In this document: positions 13,858-21,396 of the stretch, piece after piece
Layout: each line of letters starts with the position of its first letter
Numbering within the stretch: the stretch's first letter is position 1
DNA from: Bacillota bacterium
GTDB taxonomy: Bacteria; Bacillota; Bacilli; Paenibacillales; NBRC-103111
NCBI GenBank assembly: GCA_023393235.1
Contig: JAEWMH010000036.1
Location: 1-28,818 of the forward strand
Length of the DNA stretch: 28,818 bases
Direction of reading: 5' to 3'
Translations under genes and position numbers: made by a program
Notes under the pieces: generated by a model
Databases searched by the model: none
Told to the model about the DNA's origin: nothing
Seen by the model: the letters and a program-made list of their open reading frames with translations, nothing else

Positions 13858-14492
13858 TGAGCAATCATATATGGGATCAAAGCATCCGGAATTTTTTGGA
13901 GCAGGCGGGAAGCTCTAGTCCTACACCCGGTGGAGGAAGCGCCGCCGCGGTTGCCGCTGCACTGGGGACAGCCATGACCTCCATGGCAGGCAGATTGTCC
14001 CAAGGTGAAAAATTCACCGCGTTCCAGCCCCAGATTACCCAAGTCCTTCAGGAGATGAAGGAACTGACCGGCGAATGTGAAAGGCTGCTGCAAGCGGACA
14101 TGGCTTCTTTTGACCAGTACATGGATGCCCTGAAGCTCCCCAAACAGACGGATGAGGAAAAACAGTACCGCAAAAATACGCTGCACCATGCCATTCTGCA
14201 AGCCATCGCCGTTCCCCTCCGCCTGATCACAGTGTGCCGAACGGGTATGGCCCATGCCCGCAGCATCGCGGAAATCTCCAACAAAAACGTCATCTCCGAT
14301 CTGGGTATTGGAATCATCCTGTTAGAAGCGGCCGCACAATCCGCCTTGCTCACAGTAGAAATTAACCTGGCCTCACTGAAGGACCCGGAACAGGTGCGGC
14401 AATACCGGGAGGAGCTGTCCGTCCTGATGGAGGAAATCCATGAGTTAAAAAGCTCCACCCTACAGATTGTCCGCACCAGAATCTCAGAGTAA
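13857..14492 (+). CDS. fchA: FTCD_C-family methenyltetrahydrofolate cyclohydrolase/cyclodeaminase
   Basis: 211 residues. The N-terminal SPTPGGGSAAAVAAALGTAM (21-40) is the signature of the formiminotransferase-cyclodeaminase C-terminal family, a helical fold that includes FchA. Family members either remove ammonia from formimino-tetrahydrofolate or hydrolyse methenyl-tetrahydrofolate. Being translationally coupled to folD and under the ZTP riboswitch, the cyclohydrolase role is more likely here; no histidine-degradation gene is near. The last 9 nt overlap the convergent dehydrogenase gene. Confidence 0.88.
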   Translation: MSNHIWDQSIRNFLEQAGSSSPTPGGGSAAAVAAALGTAMTSMAGRLSQGEKFTAFQPQITQVLQEMKELTGECERLLQADMASFDQYMDALKLPKQTDEEKQYRKNTLHHAILQAIAVPLRLITVCRTGMAHARSIAEISNKNVISDLGIGIILLEAAAQSALLTVEINLASLKDPEQVRQYREELSVLMEEIHELKSSTLQIVRTRISE

Positions 14493-15455
14493 TTGCGGCC
14501 GGGTTTCCCCAATCCGGTCAAACAGCCGCGCACATTGCAGGGTTAGCTCATGGGGCACGGTGGAGCTTTCAATCTTGCCGTTCCGGATACATTGCATGGC
14601 CTCTTGGATTTGGTAGACAAAGCCGTTTTGGGTTTGTTCGTCCTTATAATGGGTGTGGAGTTCCTGTTGGTTCGTATACAAGAGGGCCTCCGAGGCAAAA
14701 TGGGGGCGGGGAACGACGATTTTGCCGCTGTCGCCGTAAATCACCAGACCCTGGTCCAATGCACTGACGATACTGGTTCGTAAGGAAGCCAGCACATCCT
14801 TGTACCGCACAATAATGTGGTTGGTCACATCCACGCCGGTATCCGCCCAGACGGCCGCCACCTGTATGTCTTCAATAGGATCAGTAATCATATATGTAGC
14901 AATTTCGTAGGCATACACCGTAATATCATAGGCGACTCCGCCGCCCAGCTCCGGGCTAAAATAACGATTTGTCTTCTCATTCGGGGCCACAAATCCGATG
15001 GCCAAATCCAGTGATTGGGGCTTGCCGATAAGCCCTTCGGTTAGCCACTGCTTGGCCTGGTTGACGGCAGGCAAAAACCGGCTCCACATGGCTTCCATCA
15101 CGAATACGTTCAACTCTTTAGCCCGGGCAAATACCGTCTCCGCCTGAGCACTGCTTACAAACATGGCTTTTTCGCAAAGCACCGGCACCCGGTGGTCCAG
15201 ACACAGCATACACAACTCATAATGGGCGTCTGTTGTGGCGGCGATATAGACGCAGTCCGGCTTCTCCCGGATCAGCATCTGCTCATAGCTGCCGTACGCG
15301 GAAGGAACACCTTGCTCCGCCGCAAACTCCGCGGCCCGCTCCATGGATTTGCTGGATACGGCCGTTACCTTGCAGCCTTCAATGAGCTCCACCGCGGCGC
15401 AAAACTTCTTGGCAATTTTCCCGGCGCCCATAATTCCGAAAGTAAATGCTCCCAT
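14484..15455 (-). CDS. Gfo/Idh/MocA-family oxidoreductase
   Basis: 323 residues. The N-terminus FGIMGAGKIAKKF carries the GxGxxA dinucleotide-binding fingerprint. It is followed by CEKAM, the family's usually EKP motif with Ala replacing Pro, and FVMEAMWSRFLPA, which is typical of the dihydrodiol-dehydrogenase-like branch. GGGVAYDITVYAYE is the substrate-site motif. It most likely oxidises or reduces a sugar or cyclic alcohol with NAD(P). ATG 15455 follows AAAGGAG; the longer open frame upstream runs across the divergent glycosyltransferase gene and is rejected. Confidence 0.9.
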   Translation of the reverse strand: MGAFTFGIMGAGKIAKKFCAAVELIEGCKVTAVSSKSMERAAEFAAEQGVPSAYGSYEQMLIREKPDCVYIAATTDAHYELCMLCLDHRVPVLCEKAMFVSSAQAETVFARAKELNVFVMEAMWSRFLPAVNQAKQWLTEGLIGKPQSLDLAIGFVAPNEKTNRYFSPELGGGVAYDITVYAYEIATYMITDPIEDIQVAAVWADTGVDVTNHIIVRYKDVLASLRTSIVSALDQGLVIYGDSGKIVVPRPHFASEALLYTNQQELHTHYKDEQTQNGFVYQIQEAMQCIRNGKIESSTVPHELTLQCARLFDRIGETRPQLL

Positions 15456-15576
15456 ACGTTTCTCCTTTGTCACCATGTATTGGAAAACCCTGATATGCTT
15501 CATTGTGGCATACTGGTATACTATTGGGAAGAGGAAAAAAGGGCGGCTCAGTGCCTGCCCATAGAAAGGTGAGCGT

Positions 15577-16326
15577 ATGAAGGACACTGTCGATATATTG
15601 GGCATCCCATTTTCCAAATTAACCATGAACGAAACGGTCGAGCTGTTATCTGAACACATCCGGCAGGAGCAGCCCAAGCTGTTCCACCTGATCACCGCCA
15701 ACCCGGAGATTGCCATCGTCCGCCAAACAGACGAGCTGCTGCAGACCATCATTGCCGAGGCGGATCTGATCACGCCCGACGGAGCGGGGATCGTGATGGC
15801 CTCCAAGCGCAAGGGCGATCCCGTGCCGGAGCGTGTCACGGGGTACGATCTGCTTCTCCGTCTTTTGGAAAAGGGGAATGATAGGAAGTGGAGCTTTTAC
15901 TTTCTGGGGACGGACGAAACAACCAGCCTGGCTGCAGTGGAAAATATCCGAAGCCGTTATCCCCAGGTTGTGGTGGCAGGCAGACATAACGGATTTTTCT
16001 CCGCAGACGAGGAGGTTTCCATCCTGCAGGAGATTAAGCAAACGAAGCCGGACGTGCTGATAATCGCCATGGGCGCGCCTTACACGGACAAGTGGATTTA
16101 CCGGAACAAGCGGGAGCTGGACGGGGTGAAGCTGGTGTTTGGGGTGGGTGGAAGCCTGGATGTAATCTCGGGCAAGGTGAAGCCCGCCCCGGCCATCTGG
16201 AAAGCCATGAACCTGGAATGGCTGCACCGGCTGCTGACGGTTCCCGTGGCCAAAGGCCAAAAATCCCGCTGGCGGCGGCAATCCGCATTACCCAAGTTTT
16301 TTTACCGGGCGGTAATCCGGAAATAA
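15577..16326 (+). CDS. WecG/TagA/CpsF-family glycosyltransferase
   Basis: 249 residues, the family length. LITANPEIAIV (38-48) and ADLITPDGAGIVMA (62-75), including Asp68 at the catalytic position, are the family hallmarks, with GAPYTDKWIY and GVGGSLDVISGKVKPAP further on. Members transfer N-acetylmannosamine (or a similar sugar) onto lipid-linked GlcNAc in teichoic-acid linkage-unit or exopolysaccharide synthesis, at the inner membrane surface through the basic C-terminus (KGQKSRWRRQS). Start ATG 15577 follows AAAGGTGAG. No other wall-polymer genes are nearby, so it is an orphan here. A strong terminator follows. Confidence 0.92.
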   Translation: MKDTVDILGIPFSKLTMNETVELLSEHIRQEQPKLFHLITANPEIAIVRQTDELLQTIIAEADLITPDGAGIVMASKRKGDPVPERVTGYDLLLRLLEKGNDRKWSFYFLGTDETTSLAAVENIRSRYPQVVVAGRHNGFFSADEEVSILQEIKQTKPDVLIIAMGAPYTDKWIYRNKRELDGVKLVFGVGGSLDVISGKVKPAPAIWKAMNLEWLHRLLTVPVAKGQKSRWRRQSALPKFFYRAVIRK

Positions 16327-16336
16327 GGATCTTATT

Positions 16337-16362
16337 AGGGAGGCTGATGCCTCTCTTTTTTT
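16337..16362 (+). terminator. Rho-independent terminator
   Basis: AGGGAGGC - TGAT - GCCTCTCT followed by TTTTTT, 11 nt after the glycosyltransferase stop. Confidence 0.9.
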
Positions 16363-16410
16363 GTGGGCAGCCGAATGAACCATTATTTTTAAAACCATGA
16401 TATTTATATA

Positions 16411-16440
16411 TTGACTATATTGTGTGTCATACAGTATATT
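16411..16440 (+). promoter_or_regulatory. Promoter with long dyad, second padR gene
   Basis: TTGACT (16411-16416) and TATATT (16435-16440) with 18-nt spacing. A 13-1-13 imperfect dyad centred on 16427 (left ACTATATTGTGTG, right CATACAGTATATT, 10 of 13 pairs) covers the spacer and -10. Its TGTRTG-N-CATACA heart resembles the ATGT/ACAT core of PadR operators, suggesting autorepression. Confidence 0.65.
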
Positions 16441-16457
16441 AACAGTGAGGTGATGAT

Positions 16458-16805
16458 ATGGAATCCATCGACGAGCTCATGAACACATTGATCGTGGAGC
16501 TCAAACGCGGGACGCTGGTGCTGTCAGTATTGAGCCAGCTGCGGTCGCCCGAATACGGCTATTCCCTGGTCCAGAAGCTGGAGGAGAAGCAGGCCGCCAT
16601 TGAAGCCAACACCCTGTACCCGCTCCTGCGCCGCCTGGAGAAGCAAGGTCTTCTCTCCAGTGAATGGGATACCACAGAAAGCAGGCCGCGGAAATATTAT
16701 ATGCTTAGCCCCACCGGCAAGACCGTTTATGAGAAGCTGAAGGATGAATGGATGCAGATGGGCAGCCAATTGGCATTGTTATTGAAGGAGGACGATGAGA
16801 AATGA
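16458..16805 (+). CDS. PadR-family transcriptional regulator (second copy)
   Basis: 115 residues. It shows the PadR pattern LKRGTLVLSVLSQLRSPEYG, then AIEANTLYPLLRRLEKQGLL (recognition helix) and RPRKYYMLSPTGKTVYEKLK (wing). It is clearly paralogous in type, not closely identical, to the PadR protein at 7850. It probably represses its own operon from the dyad at 16414-16440. The ATG at 16458 follows GAGGTG; the stop overlaps the next start by 4 nt (ATGA), so translation of the pair is coupled. Confidence 0.93.
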   Translation: MESIDELMNTLIVELKRGTLVLSVLSQLRSPEYGYSLVQKLEEKQAAIEANTLYPLLRRLEKQGLLSSEWDTTESRPRKYYMLSPTGKTVYEKLKDEWMQMGSQLALLLKEDDEK

Positions 16806-17806
16806 CTCTGATTGAACGGTATATTGATGCAGTGGCGGAACGCCTGCCGGAAAAGCTCCAATCGGATGTGAAGCTGGAGCTGCGGTCGAATATCCTGGAT
16901 ATGCTGCCGGATGATCCCGGAGAGGAGGATATCCGCCAGGTGCTGGAATCCATGGGAGACCCTGCTGAGCTTGCCTTGCAATACTCTCCCACCAAGCGAT
17001 ATTTAATCGGTCCGGCGGTATATGACCGCTACATCGAAGTGCTGAAGCTGGTATTGGGCATTGTGGCAGTAACCTTTACGGTGCTCATCAGCCTGGATTG
17101 GATGTTCGACGATGCGGGAGCATATAATGCGGCCGAAAGTATTACCAGCTATATCGCCGGTACGTTGGGCGGTGTTATTGAAGGTTTGCTTCAGGCTGTT
17201 CTATGGGTGACGATTATATTTGTGGTTCTGGAGCGCAAGAATGTCCTGGGCGGTCCTACCTTCACGAAGGCCAAACCTTGGCGGATCGAGAATCTGCCCA
17301 GCCAGTCCCTGTCCAAGAGGAGCAAAATCTCCAGAGGCAGCACCATAGCCGGAATCTGCGTGACCATTTTTCTCACCTTCCTGCTTCTGACCCGCCCGGA
17401 TGTAATCAGCGTCATTTCCAGTGACCCCTCCGGCAGAACCGTTACACCTATTTTCAACACAGAGCATTTGTCCGCTTACAGCATCTTTATTCTGGTAGCC
17501 GCTCTCTTCTCCCTTAGTCTATCCATATGGAAGCTGGTACTGGAGAAATGGACCTTCCCCCTGGCCGTCGGCAACACGCTGTTCAACCTTCTGATCTGTG
17601 CTCTGATCACGGTTATGGTGAATGACGGGGCATTGTGGAACGACTCCCTGCAAAGCACCTTCAGCGAGATTTTTGCAAAAGCTGGCTCCGATGATCTGAT
17701 CACCTGGTCCAAAAACAGCGGTTATGTCTTCATCTTTGTGGTTGTGGTTATCAGCCTCTGGGACTCTGTGGACGGTTTCCTGCGGAGCCGGGGTTCGAGA
17801 CGGTAA
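16802..17806 (+). CDS. HAAS-domain membrane protein, partner of PadR
   Basis: 334 residues. Residues 1-65 form a HAAS-type helical domain (MTLIERYIDAVAERLPEKLQ...DIRQVLESMGDPAELALQYS). Five or six hydrophobic segments follow (VLKLVLGIVAVTFTVLISLD; GLLQAVLWVTIIFVVLE; IAGICVTIFLTFLLL; IFILVAALFSLSLSIW; LFNLLICALITVMV; YVFIFVVVVISLW). The membrane part matches no transporter I can name. It may sense membrane state and sequester or signal to PadR, as proposed for this domain pair. Confidence 0.75.
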   Translation: MTLIERYIDAVAERLPEKLQSDVKLELRSNILDMLPDDPGEEDIRQVLESMGDPAELALQYSPTKRYLIGPAVYDRYIEVLKLVLGIVAVTFTVLISLDWMFDDAGAYNAAESITSYIAGTLGGVIEGLLQAVLWVTIIFVVLERKNVLGGPTFTKAKPWRIENLPSQSLSKRSKISRGSTIAGICVTIFLTFLLLTRPDVISVISSDPSGRTVTPIFNTEHLSAYSIFILVAALFSLSLSIWKLVLEKWTFPLAVGNTLFNLLICALITVMVNDGALWNDSLQSTFSEIFAKAGSDDLITWSKNSGYVFIFVVVVISLWDSVDGFLRSRGSRR

Positions 17807-17812
17807 ATAGGA

Positions 17813-17846
17813 AAACTCCCCCTTCGGCCTTGGCCAGGGGGAGTTT
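17813..17846. terminator. Strong convergent-gene hairpin
   Basis: AAACTCCCCC pairs perfectly with GGGGGAGTTT (10 bp), and the loop holds a small GGCC/GGCC hairpin. It lies between the convergent HAAS and DUF4272 genes. The flanking T-runs are short, so it may serve both directions with modest efficiency. Confidence 0.75.
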
Positions 17847-17854
17847 GGCTGTTC

Positions 17855-19042
17855 TTAGGTGGATACATCCACGTCATCCCATTGCGCATTATCGGCTCCG
17901 ATCAGCCAGTTCAGGCATTTGTGACGCTCCATCACCACACCGCCCTCCAGCTTTCGCGGCATAGGAAGACCCTTTATCCTCGCGTCCACACAGCCCCAAT
18001 CCATCCGGTAGATCAGGTCGGCTTCGTTCAGCAGCTCCTCACGGGTGCGCAGGGTAGAGACTCCGAGAAGCTGTTCCAGAGAGTTGTTTTCGTTCATGAT
18101 CCGCACAGACGCACCCACATCGCAGATGCTGTCCGGGAAGGAAAGCTCCTTTATTAAACCAAGCGCCCACAGCATGACATACAGGCATTCATATTGCCAG
18201 GAGAAACGGATAGCCTCTTTTTGCTCCGGTGTTTTTTTCTTCAGAAATGCCTTCTCTTCCGGTGAGAAGGCGCTCTTGCAGCCAAAGGCCTTCGTAATGC
18301 TGTCGCTGTAAGAACGGGCCTTCTTCACATCCATAGACTCGCTCATCAGCACCTCCGCATGCAGAGCCACCGCCAACAATGCGGCAGCGCGTTGGGCTAC
18401 CTCCTGAACGGTCCGGAAATGACAGTCCTCCTCCCCTTCAATTAGAGGCAGCCATTCCGTCACATAGATCCCCTTATTGCGCAAAAATTCCACACTCCGG
18501 TTGCGGCGGGCAACCCGTTCCGGCGGGGCGCCATCGAAGAAGTCAGGCGGAAGCGGGCGTTCGGCTGGAAAAAAACAGGCCAATTCGCTGTCTCCCTCAT
18601 CTGAAAGCACCAGCCGCAGCTCCTTGTCCAGAATTTTCCTCCCGTTGTCAGCCAGCAGCAGCCCCTCAATCCGATGCAGAAGGCCGGCCAATTGCTCCAG
18701 CAATGCGGTAACCTGGGCATGATCTTCATCCTCACAGCGATACTTCACAATGACAAAGCTGCCGCTCCCTTGAATTTGGTACAGCATATTCAGCTTGTGG
18801 TCGGTATACTCCGTTTCCACGCCATGGAAATGGCCCCAGACCGCATTGGTCTGCTCCTTAAAAAAAGCTTCGGTTTCCTCCATCCCCTTGGGAAACACCC
18901 AAATCGACAGCTCCATCCGCCCGTTGTTTGCCTCAACGGTGTTGCCCGTTCCCTTGTTTTGCAGCCCGAAGGTGTGGCAGATGGTTTCCATGACAGTTTC
19001 CAGATCCTGCTCCACAATCAGCAAATACAATTTGTTCTCCAA
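17855..19042 (-). CDS. DUF4272 domain protein
   Basis: 395 residues. The C-terminal half (from about RNRSVEFLRNKGIYVTEWLP through FSWQYECLYVMLWALGLIKE and EELLNEADLIYRMDWGCVDA) has the DUF4272 pattern. The N-terminal ~160 residues are a separate soluble region (VEQDLETVMETICHTFGL; GSGSFVIVKYRCEDEDHAQV). There are no membrane segments and no signal peptide, so it is cytoplasmic. The role of this family is not known; it appears scattered in Bacillales, sometimes near immunity or toxin genes, which are not seen here. The start is TTG at 19042, 6 nt after GGAGGAG. Confidence 0.82.
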   Translation of the reverse strand: MENKLYLLIVEQDLETVMETICHTFGLQNKGTGNTVEANNGRMELSIWVFPKGMEETEAFFKEQTNAVWGHFHGVETEYTDHKLNMLYQIQGSGSFVIVKYRCEDEDHAQVTALLEQLAGLLHRIEGLLLADNGRKILDKELRLVLSDEGDSELACFFPAERPLPPDFFDGAPPERVARRNRSVEFLRNKGIYVTEWLPLIEGEEDCHFRTVQEVAQRAAALLAVALHAEVLMSESMDVKKARSYSDSITKAFGCKSAFSPEEKAFLKKKTPEQKEAIRFSWQYECLYVMLWALGLIKELSFPDSICDVGASVRIMNENNSLEQLLGVSTLRTREELLNEADLIYRMDWGCVDARIKGLPMPRKLEGGVVMERHKCLNWLIGADNAQWDDVDVST

Positions 19043-19106
19043 AATATGCTCCTCCCATCCGCTTCCAATATTGCTCTCTTTATATATGTCGTTGGAAGGT
19101 TCTCAT

Positions 19107-19127
19107 AAATGAAGACAATATTCATTT
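19107..19127. promoter_or_regulatory. AT-rich 7-bp dyad between lplC-like and DUF4272 genes
   Basis: AAATGAA - GACAATA - TTCATTT, a perfect 7-bp inverted repeat 65 nt upstream of the DUF4272 start. It could be an operator; no U-run makes it a terminator. Confidence 0.35.
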
Positions 19128-19145
19128 CGGCGCCGGTCACCCAGC

Positions 19146-20030
19146 CTACTCTTTTACAGAACCTACTGTAATGCCGCTGACAAAATATTTCTGGAGAAAC
19201 GGGTACAAAAGCAGGATGGGCACCGTGGCTACCAGCAGCTGGGCCGCCCGCAGGGATTTGTTGGACAGCTTGCCCAATAGGGCCAGATCATCCTTGGTCA
19301 GCTTGCTGACGTCAATGGTAACGATCATCTGCTTCAGATAGGTCTGGAGTGGCCACAGCTTATTGTCATTGAGGAAAAGGAGTCCCGTAAACCAGTCGTT
19401 CCAATGGAACACCACTGCGAACAGGGACAGGGTGGCCACTGACGCCATGGAGACGGGCAAATAAATCCGGAACAACAGCGTCAGATGGCCGGCGCCGTCC
19501 ATCATGGCAGACTCGATCATGCTTTTGTTGATCCCCCGGAAAAAGTGCATCATCATCAGAATGTTGAAAATCTGCACAGCACTGGGCAGCACCAGGGACC
19601 AGAAGCTGTCGATGAGCCCCATGCTTTTGACGATGAGAAAATAAGGGATCAGCCCGCCGTTGAACAGCAAAGGTATAATGTAAAACCAGATGATGGTGTT
19701 GCGCCCTTTCATCTCCTGTGCGGTTTTGGATAAAGGATAGGCGGTCACCAGGATCAGCAGCAGGTTGATGGCCGTGCCTGTCACCGTCCGCAGCACGGAA
19801 ACGCCGAAGGCCTGGAAGAAGGCGGTGTTGCCGAACACCTTGCCGTATGCCTCTACGTTGAAGTCAATCGGCACAACCGTTACCCGGTTAGCGAGGGTGG
19901 CGGCGGAATCGCTCAGGGAAACCGCCAGCAGATGGACAAAGGGAAACGCACACAGCAGGGCAAGCAAAGCAAGCAGCGTATTGTTCAAAAGCTCAAAAAT
20001 ACGGGAACCCGCCGATTTATCGTATGACAA
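19146..20030 (-). CDS. Carbohydrate ABC transporter permease (LplC/YtcP-like)
   Basis: 294 residues with about six hydrophobic helices. The EAA-type loop (IESAMMDGAGHLTLLFRIYLP) contacts the ATPase, and the C-terminal sequence (LQKYFVSGITVGSVKE) is characteristic of the CUT1 LplC/YtcP group. It forms the channel with the permease at 20374-21396. The start is best placed at TTG 20030, 6-7 nt after AGGAGGTG; a GTG at 20039 lies inside that site. No ATPase gene is present, as usual for this group, which shares an MsmX-type ATPase. The gene is separated from the upstream permease by 343 nt holding a nested palindrome. Confidence 0.92.
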   Translation of the reverse strand: MSYDKSAGSRIFELLNNTLLALLALLCAFPFVHLLAVSLSDSAATLANRVTVVPIDFNVEAYGKVFGNTAFFQAFGVSVLRTVTGTAINLLLILVTAYPLSKTAQEMKGRNTIIWFYIIPLLFNGGLIPYFLIVKSMGLIDSFWSLVLPSAVQIFNILMMMHFFRGINKSMIESAMMDGAGHLTLLFRIYLPVSMASVATLSLFAVVFHWNDWFTGLLFLNDNKLWPLQTYLKQMIVTIDVSKLTKDDLALLGKLSNKSLRAAQLLVATVPILLLYPFLQKYFVSGITVGSVKE

Positions 20031-20096
20031 GAGTAGCACCTCCTGAGGAAAGCTTTTATTAGCTTGGAGTCAGCGAGGGGTGGCCGTGGCTTGCCG

Positions 20097-20291
20097 GGGC
20101 GCTAACGGAACTGAGCGACGCTTAAACAGCAAATTTTCGCTTTCTGCACCTGTAACGGAACTCTGACACCCTTAGAAGCGTGAACGCGGGAATGTTGCTG
20201 CAAATGCTACCTCTAAGGGCTTCTCAGTTCCGTAAGAATGGAATTCGCGCATCAATCAGCGGCTAAGCGTCGGATAGTTCCGTTAGCGCCC
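20097..20291. repeat. Nested palindromic element B (183 nt core)
   Basis: The outer stem is 16 bp perfect: GGGCGCTAACGGAACT (20097-20112) with AGTTCCGTTAGCGCCC (20276-20291), then CGACGCTTA (20116-20124) with TAAGCGTCG (20264-20272). The inner stems are ACGGAACT (20155-20162) with AGTTCCGT (20226-20233) and CCCTTAG (20169-20175) with CTAAGGG (20213-20219). The TAACGG and TTCCG cores recur exactly 50 nt apart on each side (20103/20153; 20228/20278). It sits inside the lplB-lplC gap. The rest of the gap (20292-20373) is a C-rich stretch with no feature seen. Confidence 0.85.
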
Positions 20292-20373
20292 AGCCAAACA
20301 CAATCAACCTGTTGCCCCAGCACATTTAGTAACCAAACCCAACCCTCCTCCTGCCCCGGCCACACACTCCCCC

Positions 20374-21396
20374 CTAAAACAATCGATATCCCGCAAACCG
20401 GGCCGCCGCCCAGTTGGACAAGGCAATAAACAACAGGCTGACCACCGACTTGAACACTCCTATCGCCGCCGACATGCTGTACTGCATCTGGAGCAGCCCC
20501 TGCCGGTAGACGAAGGTGTCGATAATGTCCCCCGACTTGTACACCGCGGGGTTGTACAGCACCAGAATCTGGTCGAAGCCCGCGTCCAGAATGCTGCCCA
20601 GGCTTAAGGCCCCCAAGAGAATCATCGTCGGCACCAGGGAGGGCAGAGTAATGTAGCGGATTCTGCCCCATCGGCCCGCCCCGTCCATAGTTGCCGCCTC
20701 ATACAGCTCCGGGTTGATGGTGGTCAGCGCCGCCAGATACAGAATCGCCCCCCAGCCGAAGCTTTTCCAGACCTCCGTGGCCACCAGCGTAAACTTGAAC
20801 CAATCATTGTCCCCCAGGAAAAATACCGGCTGGCCGCCAACCGCCTGAATGAGACGGTTGACGATCCCCTCCGTGGACAGCAGATCCATAAAAATCCCGC
20901 CGATAATTACCCAGGACAAAAAATGCGGCAGATACACAAAGGTTTGAACGGTCCGTTTAAAAAGTCTGCCCCTGGCTTCATTCAGCAGCAGCGCAAAGAC
21001 AATAGGCGCCAGTTGGCCGAACACAATCTTCATCCCTGCTATCGCTACCGTGTTATACAGAATTTGCCCAAAGTCCGGCATCCGGAAGATGAAGGTGAAC
21101 CATTCCAGCCCCACAAAGTCGGAACGGAGCATGCCCTTGGCCGGCATAAAATTCTGGAAGGCGATCACAACCCCATACATGGGGGCATAGGAGAAAATCA
21201 GCAGGAATACCGCTGATGGCAGCAGCATCAGATACAGCACCGGGCTGTTAGCCAGGCCTGCACCCCGGGCAGGTCTGCCAAGCAGGGCGGATATTCTCCG
21301 CCCCCCTTGCTGTCCCGGCCCCTGCCGAAGCGGTCCGGGATTTCCCGCTAACTTGCGCCCCTCTGCCGGCCGCTCTACTTGTTGGCCTGGTACCAT
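20374..21396 (-). CDS. Carbohydrate ABC transporter permease (LplB/YteP-like)
   Basis: About 340 residues with six hydrophobic helices. LMLLPSAVFLLIFSYAPMYG begins the first, and YEAATMDGAGRWGRIRYITL is the ATPase-contact loop. It pairs with the permease at 19146-20030. The proposed start is ATG 21396, within the 3' end of the binding-protein gene (22-nt overlap), but its ribosome-binding site is poor. The preceding ~50 residues (rich in R, G, P, Q) are unusual for the family, so the true start could be an uncommon codon further in. It belongs to a binding-protein/permease/permease operon. Confidence 0.88.
   Translation of the reverse strand: MVPGQQVERPAEGRKLAGNPGPLRQGPGQQGGRRISALLGRPARGAGLANSPVLYLMLLPSAVFLLIFSYAPMYGVVIAFQNFMPAKGMLRSDFVGLEWFTFIFRMPDFGQILYNTVAIAGMKIVFGQLAPIVFALLLNEARGRLFKRTVQTFVYLPHFLSWVIIGGIFMDLLSTEGIVNRLIQAVGGQPVFFLGDNDWFKFTLVATEVWKSFGWGAILYLAALTTINPELYEAATMDGAGRWGRIRYITLPSLVPTMILLGALSLGSILDAGFDQILVLYNPAVYKSGDIIDTFVYRQGLLQMQYSMSAAIGVFKSVVSLLFIALSNWAAARFAGYRLF

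Noticed and set aside
15541..15560. GGGCGG/CCTGCCC hairpin in the glycosyltransferase leader as a riboswitch
   Set aside because: Short, imperfect and without any conserved aptamer sequence.
15456..15839. 128-residue N-terminal extension of the Gfo/Idh/MocA frame
   Set aside because: It overlaps the divergent glycosyltransferase gene, and the GxGxxA fold starts exactly at the ATG of 15455.
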